Of a stretch of 64,000 bases of DNA, positions 20,238 to 33,000 are shown piece by piece. How positions within the stretch are numbered: position 1 is the stretch's first letter; every line of letters begins with the position of its first letter. The position numbers and the translations under genes were made by a program. The DNA is from Mimachlamys varia (lineage: Eukaryota; Mollusca; Bivalvia; Pectinida; Pectinidae), in NCBI GenBank assembly GCA_947623455.1, contig OX392534.1:39561426-39625425 (forward strand). Reading direction: 5' to 3'. The notes under the pieces were generated by a model that had not been told where the DNA came from, made no database searches, and was given only the letters and a program-made list of their open reading frames with translations.

Positions 20238-21018
20238 CAGATGGAGTCTCGTTATCACTTTGCTACTGACATTTCAAGCGACAAGAACGTGAAATGATGC
20301 CATGTGTAAATTGAAGACTTACGTCAAATAGAATAATAAGGAGAGTATTATAAAAAACAACCATCACTCAAAAAATAAATGTCAAAAGTTAATATAAGTC
20401 TGGATTAGTATCACACACAAATAACTCTGTTGAAAAAAAGATTTGCGAAACAATGAATACCGTAGTTTCCAGTGTATTGCCCGCGGGCTATACGATTTCC
20501 TACATCAGAAGATGCCTAGTGCGGACTATTTGCAGATGCGACAATGATGGAGATGTCATAATGCCTAACTCGACATTTATATAGGAATTGAATGGACATC
20601 AAATATCCATCCAACAAAAGGTCGCGAAGAGCAGATAGTTTAGCCAGTAAAAGTGGCATTGTTTGGATTACCAGCTTTTTTCTTGAGCAGCAGATCGGGA
20701 AAATGCACTACAAAGGATACACAATCTTGGCTTTAGAAAAAGGTAAGGTCGTTTCGTTTGTTGTTAAACTCAAAAGCCAAAGATTGGGCTAAGTTTCTGC
20801 TCGTGTGAATATTCTGTCATCCGGAAACTTAAGACTATAAGAATCCTGAGTTTTAGCCTTTAGAGGTGTCAGATTCCGGGGCCCGTATATAATTCATGAA
20901 ACCGTGCTCATGCTCAAGCATGGATTCTGTTTAAGTTACATGTTGAACCGAAGAAGAATGACAAGAACCAGAAACATTCGAAGGGAGACAATTCTGCTAC
21001 TATATATATAGTAGTGCC

Positions 21019-21092
21019 AAGGGTTCTTACTCTCTGACCCGCTAAATTTTTGGACGTCAAAATAGTTAGCGGGTCAGAGAGTCAGAACCCTT
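21019..21092. repeat. foldback hairpin
   Basis: AAGGGTTCTTACTCTCTGAC continues through CCGCTAA and pairs with TTAGCGGGTCAGAGAGTCAG plus AACCCTT around a ~20-bp loop. Only one or two mismatches are visible. Confidence 0.75.
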
Positions 21093-21589
21093 CGGACTAG
21101 CTACTAGCAGCTAAATGGGGAAATACTTTTCTTGCGTTAATTTACAGTTTTAAGAATGTTCTTTGCACCTCTGAAGTCAATAAGGCTTAAACAAAGAAAT
21201 GAACCATGTTTAACTAGTAATGCTTTCTTACAACTTGAGAATTTTTTAGTCTCCTATGATATATTTTATGAATTTCAAATCGGGCTTTAGATGCTCTGAC
21301 TAAAAAGACTAGATACATCAAAATTTAAATACTATTACTATACAATGAATAGTGAGAAAATCTTGAAATAATATGATTCTATATCACTTTTAATAATAAT
21401 AATAATAATAATAATATACAACATTTGATATAGCGCCCTATCTAGCTAACATAAGCCACTCTAAAGCGCTTTACAGTACATAGATATACAATTCTCATAC
21501 AATGAACACATATAGTATCATATACAATTATGAGGAGTTCGCAGGAGCTGCCTTATCAGGCGCTAACTTCTTGTCTGGCTAATATCTCC

Positions 21590-21592
<3 letters not shown>

Positions 21593-21637
<45 letters not shown>

Positions 21638-21644
21638 GTGTGTG
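21593..21644. repeat. (TG)n microsatellite
   Basis: Near-uninterrupted TG dinucleotides with two TATG interruptions near the 3' end. Confidence 0.95.
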
Positions 21645-21859
21645 CTGGAGATGAATTGTGTTCTGTTTGTAGTGGGACCGTGTTTCCAACGGCATCTTTT
21701 AGAGTGTCACCTCACTTGAATGCTACAGCACAGATATTGCAACACCCACCCAGACCATTTTATACTCCACCTAGGTTGTTGGAGTTGTGTGGGCAGGAGA
21801 AAAACACTTTCTCTGAATGTTCCATGCGTATGACGATTACGGGGATCGAACCCCGGCCA

Positions 21860-21942
21860 TCGTCGGAAACCCACGGTTCACTTCTCTGACGTTTGCATCA
21901 TGCAAACGTCATAGAAGCTAAGTGTACCGTGGGTTTCCGACC
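21860..21942. repeat. long near-perfect palindrome
   Basis: GTCGGAAACCCACGGT...GACGTTTGCAT is followed with almost no spacer by ATGCAAACGTC...ACCGTGGGTTTCCGAC. The arms are about 40 bp with a few mismatches. Likely a small foldback remnant. Confidence 0.7.
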
Positions 21943-22391
21943 ATGAACCCCGGCCGCCTGCATGGAACCTTAAAATATGTTATATGATCTGTTATATTTA
22001 ACATAATCCAAGCTATTTGTATCAGATGTTATGTCTTTAGCTGAATAAATTTAATATTATTGTTACCTTTTTTTTATGTACATTATCTACACAGCTTACT
22101 CTGTAAGTCACGTGCACACTAATTATATAATTACCAGATTTTTGGGGCAAGTATGATAACATTTAGCGATAAATACCTATGTATATTGACAAAACGCATT
22201 TATCGCAATTAATAATTGGAAAGTATTAAACTTTTCATAACTTTTACATGTTTGCATTTTCTTTTTTAATGGGAACATCGTTTGGCAGTCAATCAGTCTA
22301 GCTACCAAAGAAAGCTAAAAGAAAAGCACACAATGCGTTGAACTTGCCTAGGTCATAGTTTAAAATTGGAGATGCTGATTGGACGGATTCG

Positions 22392-22437
22392 ACTTCCGGT
22401 CTCAATACTGTTATGAAGAAACCAACATGGCGGGAAA
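22392..22437 (+). promoter_or_regulatory. candidate FANCD2 promoter: ETS-like and E2F-like sites
   Basis: ACTTCCGGT (ETS core) lies at 22392-22400 and GGCGGGAAA (the complement of an E2F-type TTTCCCGCC) at 22429-22437. A non-coding first exon probably ends between 22554 and 22598 at one of several GT donors (for example GTGAGT at 22599). The coding start is about 1.5 kb further on. E2F control fits an S-phase repair gene; the transcription start is not directly visible. Confidence 0.45.
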
Positions 22438-23228
22438 TGCAGTTGCAATAATGTAAATACTACTTTGACAGTACGTTATCACAATATTCACATTACTACA
22501 ATCCTATGTATGCGATACGCTTAACAAATCTAAATATTTGATTGATGAATCAGGTGTAAAGTGAGTCAAGTTGAGAGTCTCGTTTACAAGTTTCGATCGT
22601 GAGTATGACCCGACGTCGCTGTAGCCTGTATCAATTTTTTTACTGTTTTACAGCTGGTGTAGCTGCGATTATGGTGTCACGTGTGTATAACTTGAATCTG
22701 ATCATGAATGGTTTCATTCTGATGTTAATCTAATATGAACTGTATGGGCCGATAGCTATTAAAATGGGTTCGAATATACTCTAATTAATATATGCTTTTT
22801 GATTTAGTGTTGGGCGATCGCGATCTGACTTAGGCTAAGTCAGTAAGTGTGTCTAAGAAATCACATGTTACCACAATCTCAGCCGATTCCCTTTCGTTGG
22901 AAATCTATTCAAAATACCATCTGCCGTTATGTAAACTGAATTCGATGTGTATGTGTCTGGTAATCATAGCGACTTCAAGGGTAAGGGGAGATAACCGCCA
23001 ATTACACCATTGATTACATACAAATTGAAAATCTTCGAAATGAATTTTAGAACAAAAACCTGCTAAATTCTTTACATCAAATGTAACAGGAGTAAGAGAA
23101 ATTGTAATAGCAGACCATGGCCTACTCTGATCATGATCTGGTCGCTGACAATTGAGTGATCCAGTTACCTCACAGACAGTTATTTAAAACCCAAGTACAG
23201 AATTACAGAATTTCGAAAAAAGAGAATA

Positions 23229-23305
23229 TGTAACAGCCGGAACAGGGTTCAAACTTGGGACCATCCGAACTCTAGACAGACGCTCAACCAATTGAGCTGT
23301 CTTGT
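23229..23305 (-). repeat. tRNA-derived SINE-like fragment
   Basis: On the minus strand AGCTCAATTGGTTGAGCG resembles an RNA polymerase III A box. About 30 bp later GGTCCCAAGTTTGAACCC resembles a B box/T-arm. A clean cloverleaf with a proper acceptor stem is not evident, so a SINE head is more likely than a working tRNA gene. Confidence 0.55.
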
Positions 23306-24038
23306 CCTTAAGTGATCAACCCAGTCCATGCAGTTCTGCTACTTATATTTGTATACTATAATTACCATACTGTCCCTCTGTGGTTTATTACCTGGGGAAC
23401 CAGGTACATTGATTATTGGTTGATTGATTTTAATGAATAGTATCATGAAATTGCTCTACAATTGTATTTACCCTGGATGTCTCATAAAAGAAAACTAACT
23501 GATCTACATGTACTCAAAGCAATACATATAAATTGAAATGTTGTGAATCTTATATGTCCAGTGACCACTTCATTATAATAATACACCTTTAAAAGTCTAC
23601 ACTCCTAACTTCCTATCTATATAAACGCATTTAGATACTGTTGGGAAACTGATCATGAACGAGTAACAATCAGATTCTAAAAAGAAGAAAACATCATAAT
23701 TAGCTCCATACTAGTAACAGTAAATAACCTTTTACTTTCTACTTACGAAATTTTCCAATAATTACAATACAGTCAAAATACAAATCAGGCTGATGCATCA
23801 AGGTATGAAGGTAAAATTTAATATTTTTTGGTGAAAAGGAAGAATTCTATTTTAAATCCTTATTATTTTGAGTGTTCGAAAGGAACAGCCGTATATCTCC
23901 CTAAAACACTTTTACCCAGGTATATTGAATCAGTATTCTTTTTAATGAAAATAAAAGCCCTGATTTATCTCTTGTAACAGGTGTTTGTTTCAATCTTGCG
24001 ATTGAAATATTGGCTGTAAGTGTTATTGACCAGTGATC

Positions 24039-27000
24039 ATGGGTGGTGACCGATCTAGAACATCAAGCAAGAGGAAAGGATCTGACCACAGGGATGACCG
24101 ACAGAAAGGTAATGCTGCAAAGTTTTATAACAGTTATAACTCAACATAACACATCCCATGGTTCTGTACACTGATCATATTGATATCAGACAAGTCAGAC
24201 TTTCTGCAAAAGTATTTATACAAATATACATACATTTTTAAAAGAGTTTCATTGATTAGTTTGCTTTATAAGCATCAGATGTAGAGAATTTATTTATTTA
24301 TGCAGCAGAGCCAAGGATTGTGTGTTCGTGCCCCTCCGACGGCACTGTACACCTATCTTTATATAAATATTCCTGGGTCCTTCCTAGTACTGTATGTACT
24401 ATTCCTCCAATGGAAGAAACCCAAATAATCACTGAATGTAAGATGAAATTGTACGACGCTACACAATCTATAAACAGCAAATTGTGTTTCCACAGGAGCA
24501 TTGGCTAAGAAGAGGAAATCTTCTGATGAGGAGGAGAACTATGTCAGTGATTCTGTGTTTTGTCAGCTGCTCAGTAAATGTGGGTTGACATTGAAGAAAG
24601 GAGGAAAATTTAACACAATAAGTAAGTTCAAAGTTCAAAACTCTACATCTGATTTATACACAGTACATTTAATAGTTTAATACAACATAATTTGTATTTG
24701 CCTGTCAAATGATTTGAGCCAGATCCATGTTACATGAAATTTGAGATTTCTATTGACTGTGAATATGAATGTTGCTTGAAGCAGTTTTGTAATACTATAG
24801 GTTTTTAGTCAGTGAATGTATCTTGACTTGTAACCAATACAGCAAATTAAATCCCCTTTCTGTTCAAAACTTTAAAACTCAAAGTAGAATCTTTCGTATA
24901 CCTAGGTAGTGTATTTTGGAAAATTAGAAATGAAATCTTAGTGATTGTGTGAAAAAAATGTTTATGTTTGATTACATGTATTTCCTGTCTTAAGTGTTGA
25001 ACGATTTACATCATTTAAATAAAAATTCAATTTATGAAAAATATCTTCAGATGTGGACCAAGCTGTTTTCCAAAGAGACCTACAACTGACATTAAAGCGT
25101 CACGACAACTATCCAGAGGTGAGCCAGAATGAGAGGAACACTATGGACATTCCAAAATTTCTGAAACTGCTATTAGTCAATATCTAGATTATCTTCATTA
25201 TCACTGCACAGAGACTGATGAATCTTTACGGCCCAATGTTATTTAAGCGATGCTATTATAGTCCTGTAACACACATTGCTGTTGGTGACAAAGTTAATAA
25301 AGCCCGGTAGGTGCTAAAATGTTCTTTACTTATACATATTTACATTTGATAGAATTATTGTGCTTTATTTAGTTACTTTGAACCTATTTTGAACAGCAAA
25401 TCAAGTGTAGACAACAATGAAATTGATGACGTCACAATAGAAATTGATGATGGCACAATATCAAATGTTGTTATAGCCGGAGGCACTGGGTGTTTTAGGC
25501 GTATGGTAGCAACTGACTCTTAACATTGTGTCAAGGATAATTGCAGAGCAAATGTAAATATTTTTCAGTAACATACATTGGGACATTCTGAGGTCATTAT
25601 GCTTATGACATCATAATTGTCGTGTTGGAGACTGCACTGTTCCACTGTCAACTAGTGGCTGTTCTTGTCTGGATTTATTCTGATGTTGAATTTGAAACAT
25701 GTTTTAACTAATGCTGCATGTTTATTTCTGCAACAACTGTATGTCGATTAACAAAAAATGTAAATATAAGTACATGTTTGTGTATTGGTTGTCATATTTT
25801 TGACATTCATTGTTGTGTAACATGCATTGGCTCACCTACATATTCAACATGATGCGCTAACACGCACCATTCATTTCAATATGTACATATGCCAAAGGCA
25901 AGCACACCATGTTTAATGGTGTCAATAATAAAGTCAATGTATGTTACACACCAATGAATGTCAAAAATATGACAGCCAATCCTTAAATAAAGTTTTGAAT
26001 TTTCTATGTTGCATTGACACTATTCACATAATGTATGACATACATAGATAATTGTAAAAGAGATGTTTGAACAGAAGAAATTACCAGAAACTATATATTT
26101 TTGACTGTGATATCTGCTGTAATGTCAATACATCTGTAGATTTCATATGATTTAACAAACCCGTTTTGAGCAAATAATGTTCAAATCCATCTCAATTTTT
26201 GTTTAAAAACTGAATGTTCAAACTTTTTTGAGAAAATCAATGTTCATATTCAGCTTAGAAACTAGATGTTGTCAATATTTTTGACAACTAAATAACTAGA
26301 ATCTACAAAACTGAACTATAGAATTGCTTTTTTATAATTAGCATTACTGGAAATATTTATCTTATTATGTTTTACATTAATTTATGACTATTTAATTATT
26401 TTTTACTTGTATTCTTATATAGACGTAGATATACATGACTCAAACATTTTATTCAGATCAAAATGTTTTTCACTTGTATTTTGAACAGGTTGTCGATGAA
26501 TTTGTTGATGGTTTCCAGGAATTCATTGAAGACCAATCAAGGTAACTTAGTATATACCAGCTTGATAGGATGATGCTATGTATGGGCATTCACGATCAGA
26601 TCCCATCACATTAAAATTTTGGTGTTGTGTATTTTACTTTCAAATGTTTTATTTTTGTGCAATGATACAGAAAAATGACCCTTTTAATAAAGGTGAAGTT
26701 TGAAATGTAATTTTCTTAATTTGTTTTATACATGTGTATTTTCATTTCTCTGCTTTGTTAATGTCATGTTCTTCGTGGTAATTAAATTTTTGAACATTTT
26801 AACATGAAAATTGTCTTTTTACAAATTATTTATTCCCACCTGAAATAGAAATTAAAGTCTGTCCCAAAGAATCCTGCAGCATGCTTACAGCAGAACCAGT
26901 CAGCAGACATTTTATAACTTGAAGAAACCTACTTTGATGCTGTTGTGATTGATATCTGTTCATGGATGATAAATATTTGTTTATGCCTGTTTTGGTTAAT

Positions 27001-30000
27001 TTCAGATTACACTACAGCCTCCTCCCAACCAACACCACATCAGACTGTGACTCGTGAGTGAGAAACACAATCATGACCTTTTCTGTTCTTAGTTGCTTAA
27101 TCTTTAATTAATTGTGCAATCAATTAAAATCAATGCCTTTTTGTTATAAATTTTGGAGAAGCTTTTTTTTCTTCAGCGTCAAGTAATTGATCAACGGACT
27201 TAAATGAATTTAAAATAAGTTTTGTTATATCTTATTTATGTTAAATCTCGGATATTGGTGTTAAACTTACGATATTATGCCTCAGAATTACCAGTTAACA
27301 TGTCTTAATAAAGTCGTACTTGATTTGAACATGTTAGAGCCAGGAGTGCGGGACAAGACTGTGCCATACGTCTGATGTTAGGCGTGGATTTGCTGCAGGT
27401 TAAGTTAAATTGATGTAACATTTCTATGCCATCTTTACACTGAATATTTGACAGACTCACAGTAAATGGGGAGGGGTGGGGGGTTGAAACAGCCTCATTG
27501 TGATGTTGACATCAGTTGAATTTGTTTTAGGCTGGCTAAATCTTTCAGCATATCTAACATACCATAATCTAATAATAAATTCAAAAATATCTATAATACT
27601 TTACTATGTTTATATTGGAAAAAAACAGATTGATATGGATGCTGTCCAATAACAAATTCAAGCAAGTAATAAAAAAAAATATTATGACGACAATGCCTAC
27701 TGATTTTTTTTAACTCAATTTTTAAAAGTGCACAAAACAATTATTTTTGGACATTGATTTAAACTTCATTTCTCATTGAAATTATGATTTTGAAATTATC
27801 ATAAACATTACATTTAAATGTGATAATAATTGTGACTTGGGTTTTAAATTCTATTAGGCTTTTAAGGGTTTAAAATTCATTCTATTTAAAAGCTGTTAAT
27901 GTATATTTATTTTTGATGTTCAGTTTAAATTTTATGAAAGTCTGCTTAAAAAAAAAATGAAAACCATCTATGAAACCGTGGTAAATATATGAAACCCATA
28001 ATTCAAAGATTGATATTAACTGAGATGGCCTGGATTTTGTTTTATAGTCAAAACTGATGAACACCTTGTTGGAGAAGTTGGCAGAGTTCATGGAAGATGA
28101 AGAGTAAGGATGAGAATTAAACACAGAGAGAACATTGAATTGCTATTTGTGCATCATGTGCAAAATAAAAAAAAAATGGACTCTGTTAAATATTTTATGC
28201 ATTTTGTAATTTGGACATGTTTTACCATATATGAAGAAGTTTAGCTGATGCATTAGAAATGTTTTTGATAAAAAATTGTTCTGATAATGCATAAAACTTT
28301 ATATAAAGATTTGTATTTTACTGGAACATTTCTTTAAAAGCACCTCTTGTACATTGTACTTGTATTATTTTAAATTTTATCAGCATTAAAACTTTTGTTT
28401 GGCTTTCCTTTTCAGCTCTATATTTGATCATGGGGAGAAAGTAAACATCCCTCGACTGCTGATGAGTCAGTTTCGGTGGCTGGACACCATTATCAATGGA
28501 AAAGTTGGTATACTGGCATGTCTGTGTAATGTTGTATACTGGCATGTCCTTGTAATGTTGCTAAGACAAACTTGTTTTGAGTATAAATAATAACATTTGG
28601 GTTATTACTTTTCAATAGTATCGCTTATTATCTTTCATTATCTTCAAATATATGAACCTGTTACAGTGCTGGTAATCAAAAAATTGTATGCAGTTGTTTT
28701 GAAATTGAATTTGTATTTAATTCTACCTTTTTTTACTGAAGGACTATTTCAGTTTACATAAAGAAAGATTACAATTATTTTTTTTTATGTTTGAAATGAA
28801 AGTTGCATCATAATTGCAAAATCTTATTGAGTGCATTTGAATTCTTCACAGTACGTGTATGTTTTAGGAGGTGACAAGTAAGATGCTGGAGATGATTGGC
28901 ATTGTCTCCCTTGATATACAAAGGGAGATAATTACCTGTCTGCCTGAGGTTGTGGAGGACTCTGAACATGGAGAAGTGGCTAAAGCTCTCAGGTAAAACT
29001 TTACTACGTTCAGGAGAACAAATGGCCAGGGTCTATCACTCAGAGCGGTGGTTTCAATGACACAGATAACTGGCGAGCTTTTGACTGTGTTTTGGTGCAG
29101 AAAGCAACATCACCATGAAAATTGTTTAGCTTACGAAAAAGGTTATTCTCTACCTGGTGATAAATTTCTCAACTAAGCTTTCAGATTTTTTCAAGGTTAC
29201 CTTTACTTAAAGTAACTGGAACCATTAAGTAAAAAAAATTGAATGGTTTAAAAGTAGAATTTGGTTGCTGAAAATAATCATACTTTTAGCTGTAATCTTA
29301 TCAAGAACTCTTTACTCTAAAAAAACAATGTACTGTCGACGGTTTTGTATTTACAATTCTACAGCATATAATAAGTTCAATAATCTTTTTAATTTTTTGA
29401 TTTTGATCAAATTAGTCACTATACAGAAATCTTATCTCCAGTAAGTTTGTTTTCTTTGCTACTTATGTTCAATTATTTATTTGGAGTTTTTGTGTTTTTT
29501 TTTACATGAAGGGATATCTTGGTGCAAAATAACCAGTTAACTGTTCCGATACTGGATGCCTTATCAAACCTGACACTCGCTCCCGAACTGTTGTCTGAGG
29601 TAAGTTTTCGACCTTGTCAAACCTGACACTCGCTTGCGAGTTGTTATTTAACATAGGTTATGTGCCCTTGTCAAACCTAACGCTCGCTTCCAAACTGTTG
29701 TCTGAGGTAAGTTATCTGCCCTTGTCAAACCTAACACTAGCTCCCGAACTGTTGTGCATTTGTTGTACCTAACATTCTCTCAGGAAATGTGAGTGTTGGT
29801 AGGTTGCTTGTTATTTTCTAAGCTTACAATCCCTTAAGACTTATTGGGCCGTCCTTAACCGTTAATTAGACGTAAAACATATTTAAACCGATCGTTAGAC
29901 CTGTGTAATATTTGGGTTGAATTGTTTCTGGTCTTACTTGGCAAACCAGAGCTGTTACCCACCGGGATTATCATATCCTTTGTTTTTATACCCCTGCAAC

Positions 30001-33000
30001 AAAGTTATTATACCCCCCGCAACAAAGTTAGGGGGGGTATACTGGAATCAGGTTGTCCGTCCGTCTGTAGACACAACAATGTACTGGCTACTCCTCCCAA
30101 AACTACTGAGGGAATTTCAACGAAACTTGGTGACAATAATCTTTATACATTGTAGATGTGTGTAATCTATATCATGTTAAAAAAAATTGGTTGCAATGGT
30201 AACCAGGCCACTATACTCAACTCTTTATTTTGGGTGGGGTGGGGGGAGATTTTCTCTATCTAAACCTATGAACCAATTTCAGTGGAACTACACAGGAATG
30301 TAAGGGACTGTGCAGATATGCATGCAGATTTTTTTAAACAGATATTTAGGTTGCCATGGTAATCAGTTCTACTTTAATTTCATTTTCAAGTCTTATGCTT
30401 GGATGGCCATTACCTGTACTTCAGATGGTCCCAACATTCTTTTGTAAAATTTTTGATTTGTTGTTGAAATTGTTTAGTGCTGTGTGATTTTTGATGAGAC
30501 TGCATGACACAGTATCCTTAAGTGTGAATGATAAAGATAAAACTGCTTCTTCAGAATATAAATGTATTCATTTCTGCTTATCTATGGGTTTTTTTCATGA
30601 GTGGTGTGCTACAATATGCATATAATACATCAGAGTTATCTCCCTTACCTTGTTTTATCAGCATCTGTGTGATCTGTGCTTTGAATCTGTCTGTTAATTA
30701 ATATACTACATTAGAGTTATCTCCCTTACCTTGTTTTGATAAATATACTACATCAGAGTTATCTCCCTTACCTTGTTTTATTTCACCACCCTGCTTAAGA
30801 AGTAACAGTGTTTTATCAGCATCTGTGTGATCTATGCTCAGCTGTGAATCTGTATGTTGATTAATACTTTTGAATCATGTGGAGGTACATTTACAGTCAA
30901 TGTGGAAGGCAACTTGTTTATGTTATCAGGTGAGAGGGTCAGTACTGCAGACGTTAGAATCCGTCAAAATGGAAGATTTACCAGTTGTCATCAAGTTCCT
31001 TCTTCAGTCAGTCAACAACCAGGATGCTCCCGAGGTACGTTGAATGTAAATCTTAAAAAAAAATATCATCTCCACAAGACTTTGTTGTTGCTGTTCTGGT
31101 GGCAGCAGAACTGTCAACATAAAAATTTAAACTGTTTATGTTAGTTTCATTGAAAGTATGAGTGACTGATGGACCAAACATACCTGTCAAGTCTCCCGCT
31201 TTGGACGGGAGACTCCCGATTATTTATGACAGAAATCAAAATCTCCAGTTTGAAATTAATGACCCGCGCGGGTCCCGCATTTTATTAAATTCTCCCGTTT
31301 TCTCCCGCTTTGTCTCACAAAAATAATCAAACTTTGTCACAGACAAGCCACTTTAATTACAGACCAGACCAATTAGCAGCGTGGAGACTGGTGTGAAAGT
31401 TGTAAATGGTCAGATGGTCATGCATCACGGCCCGTACACAACAGCTGTGGGGGCCTCGATCGCGGCACATGGCTTCGTGTCATTCTTACTGATGTGTATA
31501 CTATAGAGCAATTAAATCATCCAGTTGGGGCTAGTTGCTAATTAATATGTGATTACAGGATGTATAAACATTAAATAGCCACATCGTAAGCATGGTGAGT
31601 CTCGCATTGTTTACTGAACGGAAGTGAAGTAGAGACTATAAAATAGAAACCGGACAATAACATTCGATCCGGAATTTGTCCGGTCGTAGCGATGGGATGA
31701 ATGTTGATAAGAAACCAACATACAAATAAGCAAATTTCTTCAATTGGACAAAAATAAAATTATCGGAAGTTATTTTTTTCACAAAGATAAATTATTCCCA
31801 ATGATTTGAGATATGTTTTCTTTATAATTAATCTAGGTTAAAAAGACATGCATTTCAAAAATTATATTTTTTGTCTTTGAAGGAAGTTTTATGATATAAT
31901 CTACTTTAAATATGGTAGTTCCTCAGTATGTAATATATAGGAATAAAATTTAATTTGTTTTTCAACCTTTTTTTTATTGAACCTGTATTAAGAGACCACC
32001 TGTCATATGTGACCTTTTTTGTTGCCTCCCTTCGAAGGTCACATATGACAGGTTTGACTGTATATTAATCATAATATGTACATGGGTTGATGTTTTTTTT
32101 GTTGACGAATGCACCGTGTTCAGAAAAATGTCGTCACGCGTAATCTCCAGTTTGAGAATAGTCAGCAAACTGGAGATCTCCAGTTTGTTAGCATTTGACC
32201 CTTGACAGGTATGACCAAACTCGAACCAAAGATGCATCTTAGGTAGTTATCAAAATACATGCATCAAGTGCTATATACAGCCTAACTACGTATCATAGTC
32301 AATTGCCTCTTCAGCATCTCCATCAAAATTCAGTTTTTGTCTTTAAGTTAGTTTCTCTGATATAATTGCTACATCAACCAGACTTGAGATGTATATTGAT
32401 GGTCGACCATCAACCAGACTTGAGATGTATAGTGATGGTCGACCATCAACCAGACTTGAGATGTATAGTGATGGTCGACCATCAAGCAGACTTGTGATGT
32501 ATATTGATGGTCGACCATCAACCAGACTTGTGATGTATATTGATGGTCGACCATCAACCAGACTTGTGATGTATATTGATGGTCGACCATCAACCAGACT
32601 TGTGATATATATTGATGGTCGACCATCAACCAGACTTGTGATGTATATTGATGGTCGACCATCAACCAGACTTGTGATGTATATTGATGGTCGACCATCA
32701 ACCAGACTTGAGATGTATATTGATGGTCGACCATCAACCAGACTTGAGATGTATATTGATGGTTGAAGTGGGGCAAAGACTAGATTTGTCAATCTGAATA
32801 ACTTGTTTTAGAAACAACACTTTTCTTCAAAATTAATTTGAAGTGTTCTTTTCCTACTCTAAACACTTTTCTTTTGATTTCTGCTTTGCTGTAATTTGTG
32901 GATCACATCCTTTACAGTAAGTGGAAAACAGGGAATAAGAATTTCTAGAAAAAATGTATCTTTTATTTTAATTTTGTTTGCCGATGTTATAGGTTGTCGA

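Larger units (their letters stand above)
20238..22380. other. intergenic region with small hairpins and microsatellites
   Basis: No gene is recognised. It holds a foldback at 21019-21092, (TAA)n at 21391-21415, (TG)n at 21593-21644, and a long palindrome at 21860-21942. The open frame at 21530-21889 is driven by the (TG)n run. Confidence 0.5.

Noticed and set aside
23229..23305. Functional tRNA gene
   Set aside because: A and B box-like motifs are present, but I cannot fold a convincing acceptor stem; a SINE remnant is more likely. The same holds for 34150-34222.
32343..32792. Frames with [16 protein letters not shown] repeats
   Set aside because: 36-bp minisatellite artefact inside a FANCD2 intron.
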